Part shown: piece after piece, positions 1-5,696 of the stretch
Numbering within the stretch: the first letter of the stretch is position 1
How the letters are laid out: every line of letters starts with the position of its first letter
Origin: Chloroflexi bacterium UBA5177
GTDB lineage: Bacteria; Chloroflexota; UBA5177
NCBI GenBank assembly: GCA_002413265.1
Contig: DHWR01000284.1
Location: 1-5,696, forward strand
DNA length: 5,696 bases
Direction of reading: 5' to 3'
Program-made: the position numbers and the translations under genes
The notes under the pieces: generated by a model
Databases searched by the model: none
What the model was told of the DNA's origin: nothing
What the model saw: only the letters and a program-made list of their open reading frames with translations

Positions 1-1
1 C

Positions 2-844
2 GGCTGGGGAAGCTATGCGGAAATCTCGCGTGGACATGCCTCAGGTGAAGTCGCGCGCGTCTCCAATATTTTTGATCCCGCGCCCGCCGTGCTGTCTCTC
101 GCTTCACCGTTGCCTGCCCTGGTGAGAAAGGAGTGGCTTGGTCTGCGGCGCGATCCGAAACTCCTTGCACAGCTCGCGTACCCGTTGGTGCTGGAGGGCT
201 TCACTCTCTACAAGGCGATTGGCAATCCCTTTACGGCGCACGCGGTCACCGGACGGCTGGAGCGGCTCTTCGCGGGCTCACTGTATCTCTCGGGGACGCT
301 CACAGCCCTCTTCTTGCTGACTATTCTGGCGCTGCCCATGGTCAGTCGCGAAGGTCGTTCCCTTTACTTGCTTGCCATCTCGCCAGTCCGCGCGCGCGAC
401 ATCCTGCTCGCCAAAATCGTGTTCTGCGCGGCTCCCGTGCTGCTCATTCTGGAGGTCCTCCTGGTCGTGGTCGGTGCTCGTCTACTCCGCTTGAGCCCCT
501 CAGACACGGTCTTCGACGGGCTGGTTCTGGGGGCGCTGGTCCTTGCGCTCTCGGCCTGGCTGGTATGCGTGGGCGTCGTGTGGCCACGTTTGAGCTCCGA
601 CGGTTCACGCCGGCAGATTCACGGAACCGCGCTCCTGGTGGGGCCAACCACGGGTGTCGTGCTTTGTGCATTCGTGGGCTACCTTCTCGGTTTGGTGTTT
701 ACGACGACCCCCGATCGTGCGTGGGTGCAACCTGTTTCGGCCGCGAGCATCTTCCTCCTAACGGGAAGCATTGTCGCCGGCGTCTGGGTCGCCGGGCCGC
801 GGCTGCTGCGTGATCTGCTCTCGGGAGACCGCCGGCCGGCGTGA
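2..844 (+). CDS. ABC-2 type exporter permease, N-terminus cut by window edge
   Basis: This is a membrane permease subunit of an ABC exporter that would pair with a separate ATPase, probably encoded upstream. The frame is open from base 2 with no stop. The GTG at 89 has no Shine-Dalgarno in front of it and the residues before it continue smoothly, so the true start lies left of the window; about 280 residues are visible. Counting from the GTG, there are roughly six hydrophobic segments, near residues 25-45, 64-88, 105-133, 142-167, 179-205 and 215-237. A cytosolic loop between the second and third reads SREGRSLYLLAISPVRARDI, the type of Ser/Glu-Gly...Pro loop before a Lys seen in putative ABC-2 exporter permeases. 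The short basic segment VRKEWLGLRRDP just before a membrane helix also fits that family. The substrate cannot be told. The gene ends 6 bases from the convergent oxidase gene. Family-level call is fairly secure; subfamily is not. Confidence 0.82.
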   Translation, partial: GWGSYAEISRGHASGEVARVSNIFDPAPAVLSLASPLPALVRKEWLGLRRDPKLLAQLAYPLVLEGFTLYKAIGNPFTAHAVTGRLERLFAGSLYLSGTLTALFLLTILALPMVSREGRSLYLLAISPVRARDILLAKIVFCAAPVLLILEVLLVVVGARLLRLSPSDTVFDGLVLGALVLALSAWLVCVGVVWPRLSSDGSRRQIHGTALLVGPTTGVVLCAFVGYLLGLVFTTTPDRAWVQPVSAASIFLLTGSIVAGVWVAGPRLLRDLLSGDRRPA

Positions 845-850
845 TCAGGT

Positions 851-1978
851 TTAGGCTGCACCCCGTTTCGCAAACCGAGAGTGAGCAAATCGTTCCGGGA
901 CGACGGCAGAAACATCGGTCACTAGCTTGGCGGCCAGCTCGCCGATGGCTGGAGCGAATTTGAAACCGTGACCTCCAAAACCCATGCAGAGCACGAGTGG
1001 CCCTACACGGTCTATGACAAAGTGGTCATCGGGAGACGTGGCGTAGAGGCAGGTCTCAACCATGGCAGGGTGAGGATCGAGACTGTCGAGTGTCTGCCTG
1101 ACGAATTCGTTCACGGGGGCGAGAAGGCGAGTGTCAGCTGATACCTCGGAGTCTGGATCTGTCACCGGGCCGCTGCCGTGATGCGCGATTTTGACCAGAC
1201 CAGTCCTGCCGTTTGGCAAGCCGTAAATCTCCGGCGATGCGGAACCTGCGTGCCAGATGAAGGGAATCACATCGCTGGGAACCCTTTCTGCGTAATAGCC
1301 GACATGTTCACGGGTGATCGTTAGAGGTACCGAGAGATCGAGAGGCGCCAGGAGCCGGTCGGACCAACTTGCCGACGCGATGACCGCCTTGGAGACCGCC
1401 CACTCTTCTAGCCCGGTCTCGATCTCTACGCCGGCGGCCGCGACTCGAAGGGCGGTAACCGCGGTTTCATCGCAGATCACCGCGCCCTGGCCGCGCGCTA
1501 ATTCCGTCAACCCCTGTCTACAGGCGTCAGCCAGCAGCACGCCTCCTCGCTCGTGAAAGATCGCCCCCCAACCTTCCGGCACGCGTATCCACGGGAAGCG
1601 AGCGCGCATCTCGCTGTTTCGGAACCGCTCCAGTGACTCGCCCGCCGCAGCGAGAGCCCGGGCCAGTGGTTCCAGGTGGAAGTCGGGCCCAAAGTCCACG
1701 GCTCCGGTAGTCATGAGGAGCTCCTGAGCGAGCGCTTTCTCAGCTTCTCTCCACAGTGGCAGAGCGTCCTGCGCCAGAAGCACGTAATCGACCTGCTCAT
1801 AGGCGAGCCGGAAAATCCGGGATGCCCCGTGTGAAGAGCCTCGGGTGTGGAGGAGCTTGAACTGCTCAAACAGCACGACGGAAAGGCCCCGCTGCGCGAG
1901 ACGCCAGGCAACGGCTGCTCCCATGATGCCCGCGCCAACTACCGCTACGTCCGCGCGCCGGTCCAAGTCAACAGGCAT
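851..1978 (-). CDS. Monomeric sarcosine oxidase-type FAD-dependent amine oxidase
   Basis: This is a 375-residue flavoenzyme of the DAO superfamily, MSOX/N-methyltryptophan oxidase/pipecolate oxidase branch, which oxidises a secondary or cyclic amino acid to an imine with O2 and releases H2O2. The length matches the family (about 370-390). Visible landmarks are the dinucleotide-binding GAGIMG at residues 15-20; the GSSHGASRIFR stretch at 47-57, with Arg54 and Arg57 at the positions of MSOX Arg49/Arg52; Lys263 and His267 in KIAHH, matching MSOX Lys265/His269; Cys310 in ETCLYATSPDDHF, the covalent-FAD attachment site; and GGHGFKF at 335-341, with Lys340 matching the substrate-carboxylate lysine. 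All key residues are present, so the enzyme should be active and flavinylated. It follows the OCD-family gene by 8 bases in one operon. Only a weak Shine-Dalgarno is visible, suggesting translational coupling. The exact substrate (sarcosine, N-methyl amino acid, pipecolate or proline-like) cannot be fixed. Confidence 0.92.
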   Translation of the reverse strand: MPVDLDRRADVAVVGAGIMGAAVAWRLAQRGLSVVLFEQFKLLHTRGSSHGASRIFRLAYEQVDYVLLAQDALPLWREAEKALAQELLMTTGAVDFGPDFHLEPLARALAAAGESLERFRNSEMRARFPWIRVPEGWGAIFHERGGVLLADACRQGLTELARGQGAVICDETAVTALRVAAAGVEIETGLEEWAVSKAVIASASWSDRLLAPLDLSVPLTITREHVGYYAERVPSDVIPFIWHAGSASPEIYGLPNGRTGLVKIAHHGSGPVTDPDSEVSADTRLLAPVNEFVRQTLDSLDPHPAMVETCLYATSPDDHFVIDRVGPLVLCMGFGGHGFKFAPAIGELAAKLVTDVSAVVPERFAHSRFAKRGAA

Positions 1979-1986
1979 GCCGAAGT

Positions 1987-2910
1987 CTAGTTGGAACCGC
2001 AGAGATACGAGGCAACCGCCGCGTCCTCAATAGCGCTGCCCACACTCTTGAATATCGTCACGCGCTGGTTGTCTGTTCCGGCGCCGCCGACCGGCACGAC
2101 GTCGCCATCACTCAGTGCGGAGTCCGCAATCGCCTGAATAATGTCTCCAGCCTCATGAAAGCACGCGTCCCGGTCATCAACGTATGCCTTTCGAGACTCT
2201 CGGAACACGCTCGGAGCCACCTCCGCCATGTCGGGCGTGAAGGCCCCCACTGCTGCCACCTTGACCGGCCCACCGTGAAGCATGTCCGCCTCGAGGAAGG
2301 CCTGCGACGCTGACGTGCAGCAGAGAATCACGTCGGCGTGCGCCACGGCTTCTCGTATCGAGTTCGCGGCCAGGATCTCCGCTTGGAGTTCTGTTCGCAA
2401 CACGTCTACAAGCCTATGGCCGTGTGCGGGCACGCGCGAAGCCACCGTTATCCGACGCGGATGAAAGACCGCATCGAAGACCCTCGCGTGCCATTCAGCC
2501 TGCATTCCCGAGCCGACCACGGCGACGTGCGTCGCACCGCCTGCAAGTTCCCTGACCGCGGCAGCCGTGACCGCAGGTGTCCTCACGGCCGTGAGGGCAC
2601 GTCCGTCGAGTAGGCTGAGCGGCTCACCGGTCTCGCCGTCGAACAGCACCGCGACGCCCTGGGTGTTGGGCATCCCTCGCGCGGGATTCTTGGGGACTAC
2701 CGAAATGAGTTTGACGAGGGCAGTCCTCATACCTGTCAGCCGTCCAGGCATGGTAAGTAGCGTGCCGGAAATCAGGGGGAGTGCGGTTCTCAGCGGCGCC
2801 TCGCACTGCCCACTCGCCAGCGCGACGAGAGATCGTTGCGCGGCATCGACCAGGTCGGGCCAGTGTGCGGACGCCATCTCTTCGATTTCCGAAGCCGAAA
2901 CAATTTTCAT
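1987..2910 (-). CDS. Ornithine cyclodeaminase/mu-crystallin family protein, probably an NAD(P)-dependent imine reductase or amino acid dehydrogenase
   Basis: Members of this family are NAD(P)-dependent and include ornithine cyclodeaminase, ketimine (pyrroline/piperideine-2-carboxylate) reductases and alanine dehydrogenases. Residues below count from the upstream ATG at 2919. Arg44 (PLRTALP), Lys70 (LVKLIS), the PNTQGV segment at 84-89, Arg113 in AVRTPAVTAA and the Rossmann motif VVGSGMQAEWHA at 134-145 are all typical. The usual Gly-Asp-Cys-Pro-Gly-Lys region of true ornithine cyclodeaminase is GAFTPDMAEV (225-234) here, so the acidic residue proposed as catalytic in that enzyme is not at its place. 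This favours a reductase or dehydrogenase over ornithine cyclisation; that alignment was done by eye. I chose the start at 2910 (MKIVSAS) because GAAGGA lies about 9 bases upstream of it but directly abuts the ATG at 2919. It is the first gene of an operon with the downstream oxidase, facing a divergent gene. Confidence 0.88.
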   Translation of the reverse strand: MKIVSASEIEEMASAHWPDLVDAAQRSLVALASGQCEAPLRTALPLISGTLLTMPGRLTGMRTALVKLISVVPKNPARGMPNTQGVAVLFDGETGEPLSLLDGRALTAVRTPAVTAAAVRELAGGATHVAVVGSGMQAEWHARVFDAVFHPRRITVASRVPAHGHRLVDVLRTELQAEILAANSIREAVAHADVILCCTSASQAFLEADMLHGGPVKVAAVGAFTPDMAEVAPSVFRESRKAYVDDRDACFHEAGDIIQAIADSALSDGDVVPVGGAGTDNQRVTIFKSVGSAIEDAAVASYLCGSN

Positions 2911-2918
2911 CGGGCGCA

Positions 2919-2926
2919 TCCTTCAC
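2919..2926 (-). promoter_or_regulatory. Ribosome binding site that decides the start of the OCD-family gene
   Basis: On the minus strand the sequence reads GTGAAGG immediately followed by ATGCGCCCGATG. The purine run AAGGA overlaps the first ATG (2919) but lies 8-9 bases before the second ATG (2910). This supports starting the protein at MKIVSAS rather than MRPMKIVSAS. Confidence 0.55.
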
Positions 2927-2936
2927 GAACTCCATC

Positions 2937-2978
2937 AACCGTTGAGACTACAATCCAGGCAGCCTGGAGACGACGGTT
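2937..2978. promoter_or_regulatory. Divergent promoter region with palindrome (candidate operator)
   Basis: The gap between the divergent OCD-family gene and the DinB/SCP2 gene must hold both promoters. Seen in it: a TACAAT box at 2949-2954 on the plus strand that could serve as a -10 element, although no good -35 stands 16-18 bases upstream; a perfect inverted repeat TCCAGGCAGCCTGGA at 2954-2968 (7+1+7) overlapping the end of that box; and outer arms AACCGT (2937-2942) and ACGGTT (2973-2978) around it. A palindrome touching a -10 box is a typical position for a repressor site. The same bases could alternatively fold as a leader hairpin before the plus-strand gene. No regulator is encoded in the window. 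The function is inference. Confidence 0.4.
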
Positions 2979-2980
2979 AG

Positions 2981-2987
2981 AAGGAGG
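2981..2987 (+). promoter_or_regulatory. Strong Shine-Dalgarno of the DinB/SCP2 gene
   Basis: AAGGAGG stands 5 bases before the ATG at 2993. It is the strongest ribosome binding site in the window and fixes the start of the plus-strand gene, suggesting efficient translation. Confidence 0.8.
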
Positions 2988-2992
2988 ATTCC

Positions 2993-3796
2993 ATGTCAAA
3001 CGACCCCAAGGAAGCTGCCCTTCGCTACGCGAGTACCTCGGCCGAGGCATTTCGCGACAATGCCGATTTGGTCGGAAGTCTGGGAGCTACCGAGTGGGAG
3101 AATGCCACCGGCTGCGCCAAGTGGGACATGCGGGCGCTGGAAGGCCATATCGTCGGAGAGGCCGTATGGTTCCCGCACCTCATTCGGGAGGTCGTCGACG
3201 GAGAGCCTCCACTGCCGGGCGAAGTCTGGGGAGAGCTGGCAGAGCTCCCAGGTGACGACCTGGCCTCGAGGATACGCGGGGCCGCCGACGAGCTGGTCCG
3301 CAACGTAGAGAACGCGTCCCCGGATGATCTCCAGAAGCCGGCGGACTTGGGATGGATGACAATTCCGCTGTGGCAAGGTTTGTTTGTCGCGGTGATGGAG
3401 GGCGTCTATCACAATTGGGACGCGCGAGCGTCACGCGATCCGAGGGCCGCGATACCGACTGCTTGGGCCTTGGTTCTGGCGGAGAGAATGCCGGTCATGG
3501 CCGGGTTCCTGGCAAGGCAGGAAGAGCTTCAAGACGCTAAGGGCAGGTATCTGCTCGAAGTAGGCGACGGCGTCGGGCCAGTCAATCTCAAGGTGGATGG
3601 CCAAGTGGTCGTAGAGGGAGGAAGTGTTAGCTCTCCGGACGCTACACTGAACCTTTCCGCAGATCAATACGTTCGCCTCATAGTTGGTAGGTTCCCACTC
3701 GGACCCGCCATCGATAGAGGTGAAGTAAGCCTTTCCGGGGATCGGAGACGAGCAGAAAGCCTGAATCACGTCTTCAAAGGGATTGCCAACGAGTGA
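2993..3796 (+). CDS. Maleylpyruvate isomerase-like DinB-fold protein with C-terminal SCP2-like domain
   Basis: This 267-residue protein has two domains. Residues about 8-150 resemble the mycothiol-dependent maleylpyruvate isomerase N-terminal domain, a four-helix DinB fold: CAKWDMRALEGHIVGE (41-56) contains the conserved Cys/Trp and His52, and VMEGVYHNWDAR (134-145) supplies Glu136 and His140. His52 with the E-x3-H pair reproduces the spacing of the zinc ligands described for the Corynebacterium enzyme (His52, Glu144, His148), so metal binding is likely. Residues about 187-264 look like an SCP2/sterol-carrier-type domain (alternating hydrophobic strands, then DATLNLSADQYVRLIVGRFP), which usually binds a hydrophobic ligand or assists dimerisation. 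Many proteins of this family have no known substrate, and true isomerase activity is not shown. There is no signal peptide, so it should be cytosolic. It stands alone, divergent from the OCD-family gene and convergent with the broken phosphonate cluster. Confidence 0.85.
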   Translation: MSNDPKEAALRYASTSAEAFRDNADLVGSLGATEWENATGCAKWDMRALEGHIVGEAVWFPHLIREVVDGEPPLPGEVWGELAELPGDDLASRIRGAADELVRNVENASPDDLQKPADLGWMTIPLWQGLFVAVMEGVYHNWDARASRDPRAAIPTAWALVLAERMPVMAGFLARQEELQDAKGRYLLEVGDGVGPVNLKVDGQVVVEGGSVSSPDATLNLSADQYVRLIVGRFPLGPAIDRGEVSLSGDRRRAESLNHVFKGIANE

Positions 3797-3875
3797 CCGC
3801 AACAACGGGAGCTGCTACCGCTAACCGTCCATCAGAGTCCGGTCGCGACGGCCAGTTACGTGACTCCGCCTCAGG
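3797..3875. other. Convergent intergenic gap without recognisable terminator
   Basis: This 79-base gap separates the DinB/SCP2 gene from the 3' end of the broken FAD oxidoreductase. It contains only short imperfect palindromes (for example GTCGCGAC near 3841-3848 and AGTTACGTGACT near 3854-3865) and no stem followed by a T run in either direction. I see no gene in it. Confidence 0.5.
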
Positions 3876-4485
3876 TTAATCCAACACCGTCTCGACCGAG
3901 TACTGCGCGTATCCGGGTCCGGTCGACATCCCCTTGCCCCCGATGCCGGTCACGATGTGGATGCGCCCCTCAACCGTCGCGGTGAAGATCGGCTCATTCT
4001 CATGGACCAGGTAGTATCCGTTCCAGAGCGACTGCAGCTCCCAGGAGGGCAGCCGTAGCATCGACCGGGCGTATTCGAGGATGGCGCCGTTGATGTCGCC
4101 GTCGGTCCGTTCCTCGAGCGCGCTCAAGTCTGCAGGATCCGCATACTGATGCGAGTCGCCGATGACCACCGAACCGTCCGCTTCCTGCTTAATCGGCTGG
4201 TGAATGCCGCACGCCGCCAGCCGCCCGTCTTGCATGGGCTCAGTGAGCATCAGCTCGTACGACGGACAGGAGGCGAAGGCGTGATAACGCCCAATCGAGA
4301 GTCCAGACAGGATCGAGTACGGCAGACGGACATCCGGGAGCGGTACGGTGCGCATCATCTGCAGCTTGCAGACGCGCGCCACTTCCCGCCATGACCTGGG
4401 GGAAGGGTGTGGCCGTGCCCGCCCCGCCGCAAAGAAAGGCTTGATCGGCCTCGAATGCGCGGCCGTCTGCGGCTCGCACCAGGCA
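3876..4485 (-). pseudogene. FAD-dependent oxidoreductase of AEP/phosphonate loci (TIGR03364-like), 5' half deleted and frameshifted
   Basis: This is the C-terminal half of a DAO-superfamily flavoenzyme of the type found beside phosphonate genes, thought to oxidise AEP or N-substituted AEP. Two frames make up the remnant. From about 4485 to 4372 one frame reads VRAADGRAFEADQAFLCGG and on to VMAGSGAR. From 4370 to the TAA at 3876-3878 the next frame reads CKLQMMRT, then IGDSHQYADP, LQSLWNGYYLVHE and the closing IVTGIGGKGMSTGPGYAQYS, the normal family C-terminus. Dropping the single C at 4371 joins them into ARCKLQMMRT, the expected family motif. About 200 residues remain of roughly 370-380; the N-terminal FAD-binding Gly-x-Gly domain is missing entirely. 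Upstream, in-frame TGA (4495-4497) and the HAD remnant follow. A 168-codon ORF from GTG 4382 exists but is only the fragment's second frame. It cannot be functional without its FAD domain. Confidence 0.82.
4371..4371 (-). other. Single-base insertion in the FAD oxidoreductase remnant
   Basis: On the minus strand the sequence CGT-C-TGC-AAG contains one base too many. Without the C at 4371, the upstream frame (VMAGSGAR) runs directly into CKLQMMRT, the expected family sequence. The site is not in a homopolymer run, so a simple homopolymer sequencing error is less likely, but an error cannot be excluded. Confidence 0.7.
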
Positions 4486-5009
4486 TCCCGATTTTCATTA
4501 CCCGGCGCACGTTCAGCACGCCCAGTCTCTCGATGGCTCGAAAGATCATATAGGGTGCCGGACGCCCATGTGGCACGTCGCTCGAACTCACGACCACATC
4601 AACCAGCCGTCCCGGCCAGCGCAATCGAGTCATGATCATGTCCGCGATGGTGGCGTCGAAGCCGGTGTCGACGGCCACCCCAATGCCACGTTCGCGCAGG
4701 AAGACGACGGTCAACTCGGCGCCGGCCACCGGAGATAGCGTGCGTTCGTACGTGGAGCGCATGCAGGTCACGAAGGTGGTGAGGGCATCGTCCGCCAAGC
4801 GATCGGCATCTCCCGTCGTGTCCGCTCCTGCACGGTTCGCAAGAAGCTGGAAGGCATCGCGCTTGTTCATCCCCATCAGTGCGTTCAGCTCCTTGCGCGA
4901 GCCCGGAGACCATGGCGCGAGGTCGCCTCACTAGGCAGTTCAGTACCGCGCCGTCATCCTGCACAGTCGTTCCCGCCAGATCAAATACGACTAGCTCGAT
5001 CGGTCCCAT
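4486..5009 (-). pseudogene. Phosphonatase-like HAD hydrolase (PhnX-like, TIGR03351-type), frameshifted and 3'-truncated
   Basis: It is related to phosphonoacetaldehyde hydrolase, which cleaves the C-P bond during AEP breakdown. The ATG at 5009 has AAGGGG about 8 bases upstream. Frame one gives MGPIELVVFDLAGTTVQDDG, with HAD motif I (nucleophile Asp10, and AGT as in PhnX), then derails after GAVLNCL. The next frame resumes as GDLAPWSPGSRKELNALMG and MNKRDAFQLL, where the Lys of MGMNK sits at the place of the PhnX Schiff-base lysine. It continues through VDTGFDATIADMI (motif II region) and HGRPAPYMIFRAI (motif III region) to RRVMKIG. There the family motif IV (Gly-Asp-Thr-Pro) should follow, but the reading changes to unrelated Arg-rich residues and runs to a stop at 4355. 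About 173 family-like residues remain of roughly 220-230. Motif IV, needed for Mg2+, is lost, so the product should be inactive. It follows the ABC ATPase by 31 bases. Confidence 0.82.
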
Positions 5010-5012
5010 GCA

Positions 5013-5024
5013 CTACCCCTTCTC
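5013..5024 (-). promoter_or_regulatory. Ribosome binding site of the HAD gene
   Basis: On the minus strand AGAAGGGG precedes TAGTGC and the ATG at 5009. The site is well spaced and still intact although the gene is broken, indicating that translation would start and then end early at the frameshift. Confidence 0.55.
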
Positions 5025-5040
5025 GCATATGAGAGCGACG

Positions 5041-5694
5041 TCACGCCGAGTAGCTCGCTGCAAGCTCCTCAATCGTCGAGCTCTCGTCGTCTGCCAGATT
5101 GATGAGGCGCGGCGCCGCGGGATCCCATCCGAGAGTAACTGCAGTCCCAATGCCGAGGGCCAGGGCGCGTGTGGTGGGAATGTCGGCGAAGATGGATGCC
5201 ACGGGCGTCTGAATGCTTAGACGGGTGACGGCTCCCAGGAAGGTATGCGCCGTCACGCGTCCCGCCAGCGGCCGCTGCGGCGCCACGTCCGTCCCCTGCG
5301 TCTCCAGCTCGATCGATTCCGGTCTGATGAGGACCACCACGCGCCGCCCTGCGGGAAGCCGCGCCGCCTCCTCAACGGGAAGCATGGCGCCGTCGGCATC
5401 GACTAGCCCCGCGCCGCCCGGAGCAACACTCCCGCACACACGGTTCATGGTGCCGATGAACTCGGCCACGAATAGCGTGGCAGGGTTGCCATAGATCTCC
5501 GCCGGCACGCCGACCTGCTCGATCTGCCCCTGCGAGAGCACGACGACCCGGTCGGAGATCGAGAGTGCCTCCTCCTGGTCGTGAGTCACGTAGAGCGCGG
5601 TGATGCCCAGCTGCAGCTGAATCCGGCGGATCTCTTCGCGCAGCTGAAGGCGTACCTTCGCGTCGAGCGCCGAGAGCGGCTCGTCGAGAAGCAG
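5041..5694 (-). CDS. ABC importer ATPase, PotA/MalK-type with TOBE domain, probably for 2-aminoethylphosphonate; N-terminus beyond window
   Basis: This ATPase subunit of an ABC uptake system enters from the right edge, so Walker A and the LSGGQ signature are outside. Visible in order are Walker B and the D-loop ([15 protein letters not shown]), then [20 protein letters not shown] and the H-loop [15 protein letters not shown]. These are followed by [21 protein letters not shown], the linker typical of the spermidine/maltose/AEP importer group, and a C-terminal regulatory TOBE region containing [14 protein letters not shown] and [11 protein letters not shown]. The C-terminus is complete (stop at 5041-5043) and about 217 residues are visible without lesions. 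The sequence alone allows polyamine, iron, sugar or phosphonate transport. The choice of AEP (a PhnT-like role) rests on the HAD and FAD genes directly downstream on the same strand, and is inference. The GTG at 5589 lies inside the H-loop (VTHDQ) and is not the start. Confidence 0.88.
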   Translation of the reverse strand: MLLDEPLSALDAKVRLQLREEIRRIQLQLGITALYVTHDQEEALSISDRVVVLSQGQIEQVGVPAEIYGNPATLFVAEFIGTMNRVCGSVAPGGAGLVDADGAMLPVEEAARLPAGRRVVVLIRPESIELETQGTDVAPQRPLAGRVTAHTFLGAVTRLSIQTPVASIFADIPTTRALALGIGTAVTLGWDPAAPRLINLADDESSTIEELAASYSA

Positions 5695-5696
5695 CA

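Noticed and set aside
133..813. A 226-codon plus-strand ORF overlapping the permease
   Set aside because: It lies within the permease gene in another frame and is rich in Arg, Gly and Ala with no family resemblance; a shadow of the G+C-rich membrane protein gene.
2996..3412. A 138-codon minus-strand ORF opposite the DinB/SCP2 gene, and similar antisense frames at 3180-3434 and 3431-3805
   Set aside because: They are antisense to a gene with a strong Shine-Dalgarno and clear domains, and show no motif of their own.
3841..3865. Possible terminator between the convergent genes
   Set aside because: Only loop-less short palindromes with mismatches and no T run on either strand; not supported as a terminator.
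3876..4382. A 168-codon ORF from GTG 4382 as a stand-alone small protein
   Set aside because: It has no FAD-binding domain, and its upstream family sequence lies in a different frame separated by one base. It is the C-terminal fragment of the broken oxidoreductase.
4355..4876. A 173-codon minus-strand ORF that could be annotated as an intact HAD protein
   Set aside because: It lacks motif I, starts mid-family at MGMNKR, and its last 40-odd residues are out-of-frame FAD oxidoreductase sequence. It is a piece of the HAD pseudogene, not a gene.
4915..4935. Programmed ribosomal frameshift in the HAD gene
   Set aside because: No slippery heptamer or clear downstream structure, and the gene is also truncated at its 3' end; mutation is the simpler reading.
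1..5696. Insertion sequences, CRISPR arrays, tRNA or rRNA genes
   Set aside because: No transposase-like ORF, no regularly spaced direct repeats and no recognisable tRNA or rRNA segment was seen; the deletion in the phosphonate cluster has no mobile element at its joint.

Overview
The window is G+C-rich (about 60% by eye) and densely packed, with short intergenic gaps and bacterial gene organisation. The mix of an ABC-2 exporter permease, a maleylpyruvate-isomerase-like DinB/SCP2 protein, amine-oxidising flavoenzymes and a PotA/MalK-type importer ATPase suits a soil or aquatic heterotroph such as Chloroflexota or Actinomycetota. Nothing here fixes the phylum, so that placement is inference.

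Left part, 1-2919. A plus-strand ABC-2 type permease enters from the left edge, with its N-terminus outside the window. It ends 6 bases from the convergent end of a two-gene minus-strand operon. The first gene of that operon is an ornithine-cyclodeaminase/mu-crystallin family protein (1987-2910). The second, 8 bases downstream, is a monomeric-sarcosine-oxidase-type flavoenzyme with a visible covalent-FAD cysteine (851-1978). The pair suggests metabolism of a cyclic or N-substituted amino acid, for example imine reduction plus pipecolate/proline-like or N-methyl amino acid oxidation.

Middle, 2920-3875. A 73-82 base divergent promoter region carries a 15-base perfect palindrome next to a TACAAT box. 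It drives a plus-strand two-domain protein: a DinB/MDMPI-like metal-binding domain with His52, Glu136 and His140, followed by an SCP2-like domain. A short convergent gap without a clear terminator follows.

Right part, 3876-5696. This minus-strand cluster reads ABC ATPase -> phosphonatase-like HAD hydrolase -> FAD oxidoreductase. The latter two families recur together in 2-aminoethylphosphonate (AEP) catabolism loci. The ATPase is intact as far as it is visible. The two enzyme genes are broken in three ways: a frameshift early in the HAD gene near 4915-4935; a deletion junction near 4480-4497 that removes the HAD C-terminus and the first half of the oxidoreductase; and one extra base at about 4371 that splits the oxidoreductase remnant between two frames. 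I read this as a decaying phosphonate-use operon, the most notable feature of the window. Small indels could instead be sequence errors, but the deletion is hard to explain that way.
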